DNA from: Caryophanales bacterium UBA6259
GTDB taxonomy: Bacteria; Bacillota; Bacilli; Tepidibacillales; Tepidibacillaceae
Assembly (NCBI GenBank): GCA_002441135.1
Contig: DJVJ01000051.1
Location: forward strand, 76,563-140,562
Direction: 5' to 3'
Length of the DNA: 64,000 bases
Part shown: piece by piece, positions 62,401 to 64,000 of the stretch
How positions within the stretch are numbered: the first letter of the stretch is position 1
Layout of the letters: each line of letters starts with the position of its first letter
Notes under the pieces: model-generated
What the model saw: only the letters and a program-made list of their open reading frames with translations
Databases searched by the model: none
What the model was told of the DNA's origin: nothing
Position numbers and translations under genes: made by a program

Positions 62401-64000
62401 TTACAGAATATATCTATAATCCATTAAATCGATTAGAGGAGAAAATCGATGCGGTTGGAGCAAGAACCCGATATAACTATGATGAACTAGGGAATCTGAT
62501 TCAATTGACTGATGCGGAGGGTGGAGTTTGGCGATATCAATTTGATGCAATAGGAAGAACCATCTCTGCAATAGATCCTTTATCTCGTACAACAGGTTAC
62601 GAATATGACGAGAATGGGAATACCATTCATACAGTGGACCCTGCCGGGAATCTATCAAGCTTTCAATATGATGCTAATAATCGTTTAATAGAACAAACCG
62701 ATGCAGAGGGTGCAAAATGGAGATTTAATTACAATGCGATTGGACAACTAATAGAAAAAATTGATCCTTATGAAGAAAGCTATTCCTATACCTATGATCC
62801 AGAGGGTAATCTTTTAGAGGATAAGAATCCATTAGAGAACACTTACCAGTATCAATATGATAAAGTGGGACGTCTAACTAAGACTATAGATCCAGCAGGG
62901 TTTGAAACCAACCTATTTTATGATCTTGTGGGGAACCTTAAGAAAAAGGTAGATGCATTAGGCTATGAAACATCATTTACCTATGATGAGCTTAACCGAT
63001 TAATTGAAGTGGAAACACCAGAAGGAAATAAGACAGAATACGAATATGACCCAGTTGGAAATAAAACGAAAGTCGTTGACCCACTTAATAGAGAAACAAC
63101 CTATGAATATGACCCTATTAATCAGTTACGTACAGTTATTGATGCAATAGGGGGCACTACAAAATATCAATATGATGGAGTAGGGAATCTTACAAGCTAT
63201 ATTGATGCAAATAATAATCAGCGTACAATGGAATATAACTTGAATCATCAAGTAACTACGATGAGAGATCCATTAAATAATCAATTCCAATACCGCTATG
63301 ATTCAGCTGGTCAATTAGCTCAGGTTCAGGATGCCAATGGCCAAAACATTAATTATTCCTATACACCTACAGGACAAGTTGCTTCTGTACAATATACAGA
63401 TTGGTCTACTCAGTTTAACTATGATGGAGTAGGACGCGTAATCGAAATGAAAGCACCAGATTCTAAGGATCAATTTACCTATGATTTACTTGGAAGAGTA
63501 GTTCAACAGCAAAACCTAAATACGAACAAAGGACTAAGCTTGCAGTATGATGCAGTAGGTAATTTAACAAGCTTTACAAATAGTGAAGATAGAACAGTAG
63601 CCTATTCCTATGACAAAAGGAATCTTCTAGTAGAAATGATGGATCCTGATGAAAATGTAACAACCTTTGATTATGATGGATTAGGAAGAGAAATCAATAG
63701 AAGTATGGCCAATGGGAATAAGATTACAAAATCTTATTATCCAGATGGAAATCTAGATACTATCACCAATCAAGGAAAAGAAAATATAATCTCATCTTTT
63801 ACTTATGAATACGACGATTATGGTAACCGTATACGACAAATAGAAGAGGATGGAGCGGAAAGCACCTATACGTATGATGACTTAAACCGCTTAATAGAAG
63901 TAACATATCCTAAAGAAAAAATATTAACATATCGTCAAACACCAAACACACCACAGGATGAAATTAAAAATGGACAAGAAGAAAGTCTAAAAGAAAAAGG
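59392..64000 (+). CDS. RHS/YD-repeat protein, continuation in shifted frame, runs off the window
   Basis: Read one base later than the upstream frame, the YD repeats continue at once (KTTYTYNDKHQVLTV). Every place I checked to base 64000 stays open in this frame, about 1,530 codons. Units of about 21 residues repeat with the core Y-x-Y-D-x-x-G-R-L...D-P-x-G (for example YDALGRISSYTDKRGN and YDPVGNKTKVVDPL). I estimate some 70 units, not counted exactly. Such repeats build a hollow beta shell that often encloses a C-terminal toxin or adhesin tip. The last part visible (YTYDDLNRLIEVTYP) is still repeat, so the core end and any tip lie beyond the window. Confidence 0.8.

Noticed and set aside
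59923..62658. Minus-strand open frames opposite the RHS repeats (59923-60195 and 62401-62658)
   Set aside because: They are shadows of the YD repeats, with biased composition and no ribosome sites.
59414..64000. CRISPR array or simple satellite DNA as an explanation for the repeats in the RHS region
   Set aside because: The repetition is at protein level (about 21-residue YD units) with diverged DNA; there are no identical short repeats with equal spacers.
1..64000. tRNA, rRNA, prophage or insertion-sequence genes
   Set aside because: I looked for cloverleaf segments, rRNA signatures, transposase or integrase motifs and phage structural genes and saw none.

Overview
The window looks like a chromosome segment of a low-GC, Gram-positive, spore-forming and flagellated member of the Bacillales. 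The evidence is the Bacillus-type order ywzB, ywmB, murA, spoIID, spoIIQ, spoIIID, mbl, flhO, flhP, fabZ, together with SLH surface proteins, a lipoteichoic-acid-synthase-like enzyme and strong AGGAGG-type ribosome binding sites. I cannot fix the genus. A complex I operon beside the F1Fo ATP synthase and an RND pump in a Gram-positive cell suggest a respiratory, perhaps thermophilic or facultatively anaerobic, lineage rather than B. subtilis itself.

Layout. 1-7500: the complete ATP synthase operon atpZ-atpI-atpBEFHAGDC, closed by a terminator. 7500-17600: an 11-gene complex I operon, nuoABCDHIJKLMN, with no nuoE, nuoF or nuoG. It lies behind a promoter and an upstream Rex/Fnr-like palindrome, and also ends in a terminator. 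17600-22900: an unexplained structured element, a small exported protein of unknown function, a CtpA/B-type S41 protease, an SLH-anchored subtilisin and DUF1146 (ywzB). 23000-27400: an LTA-synthase-family enzyme, ywmB and murA, then a REP-like palindrome. 27500-37540: an accessory block between murA and spoIID. It holds asparaginase, a tartrate/D-malate dehydrogenase-type enzyme, a large SLH protein with tandem beta-repeats, and an RND efflux operon with its TetR regulator.

37600-44660: sporulation and shape genes (spoIID, spoIIQ, spoIIID, mbl), two flagellar rod/hook-family genes, an EpuA-like small protein, a CDP-alcohol phosphatidyltransferase and fabZ. 44690-48104, minus strand: a ywrABCD-like cluster of two half-size chromate transporters, a gamma-glutamyltransferase-like enzyme and an Lrp/AsnC regulator. 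48094-50851, minus: an SSS-like transporter with a LytS/YesM-type kinase and an AraC-type response regulator. 51031-57814: a divergent di/oligopeptide uptake locus, with permeases and ATPases on minus, and an M24 peptidase and binding lipoprotein on plus.

57900-64000: the most striking region. A cyclic-di-GMP-I (GEMM-I) riboswitch with its own terminator precedes a giant secreted RHS/YD-repeat protein that runs off the window. The gene carries a one-base frameshift at an A6 tract (59392-59397), after which about 4.6 kb stays open in the new frame.

The first 17.5 kb makes and uses proton-motive force. The middle carries envelope synthesis, engulfment-stage sporulation and surface display. The end links peptide uptake and a second-messenger-controlled surface or toxin-delivery protein. 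All calls come from reading the sequence; no database search was run.
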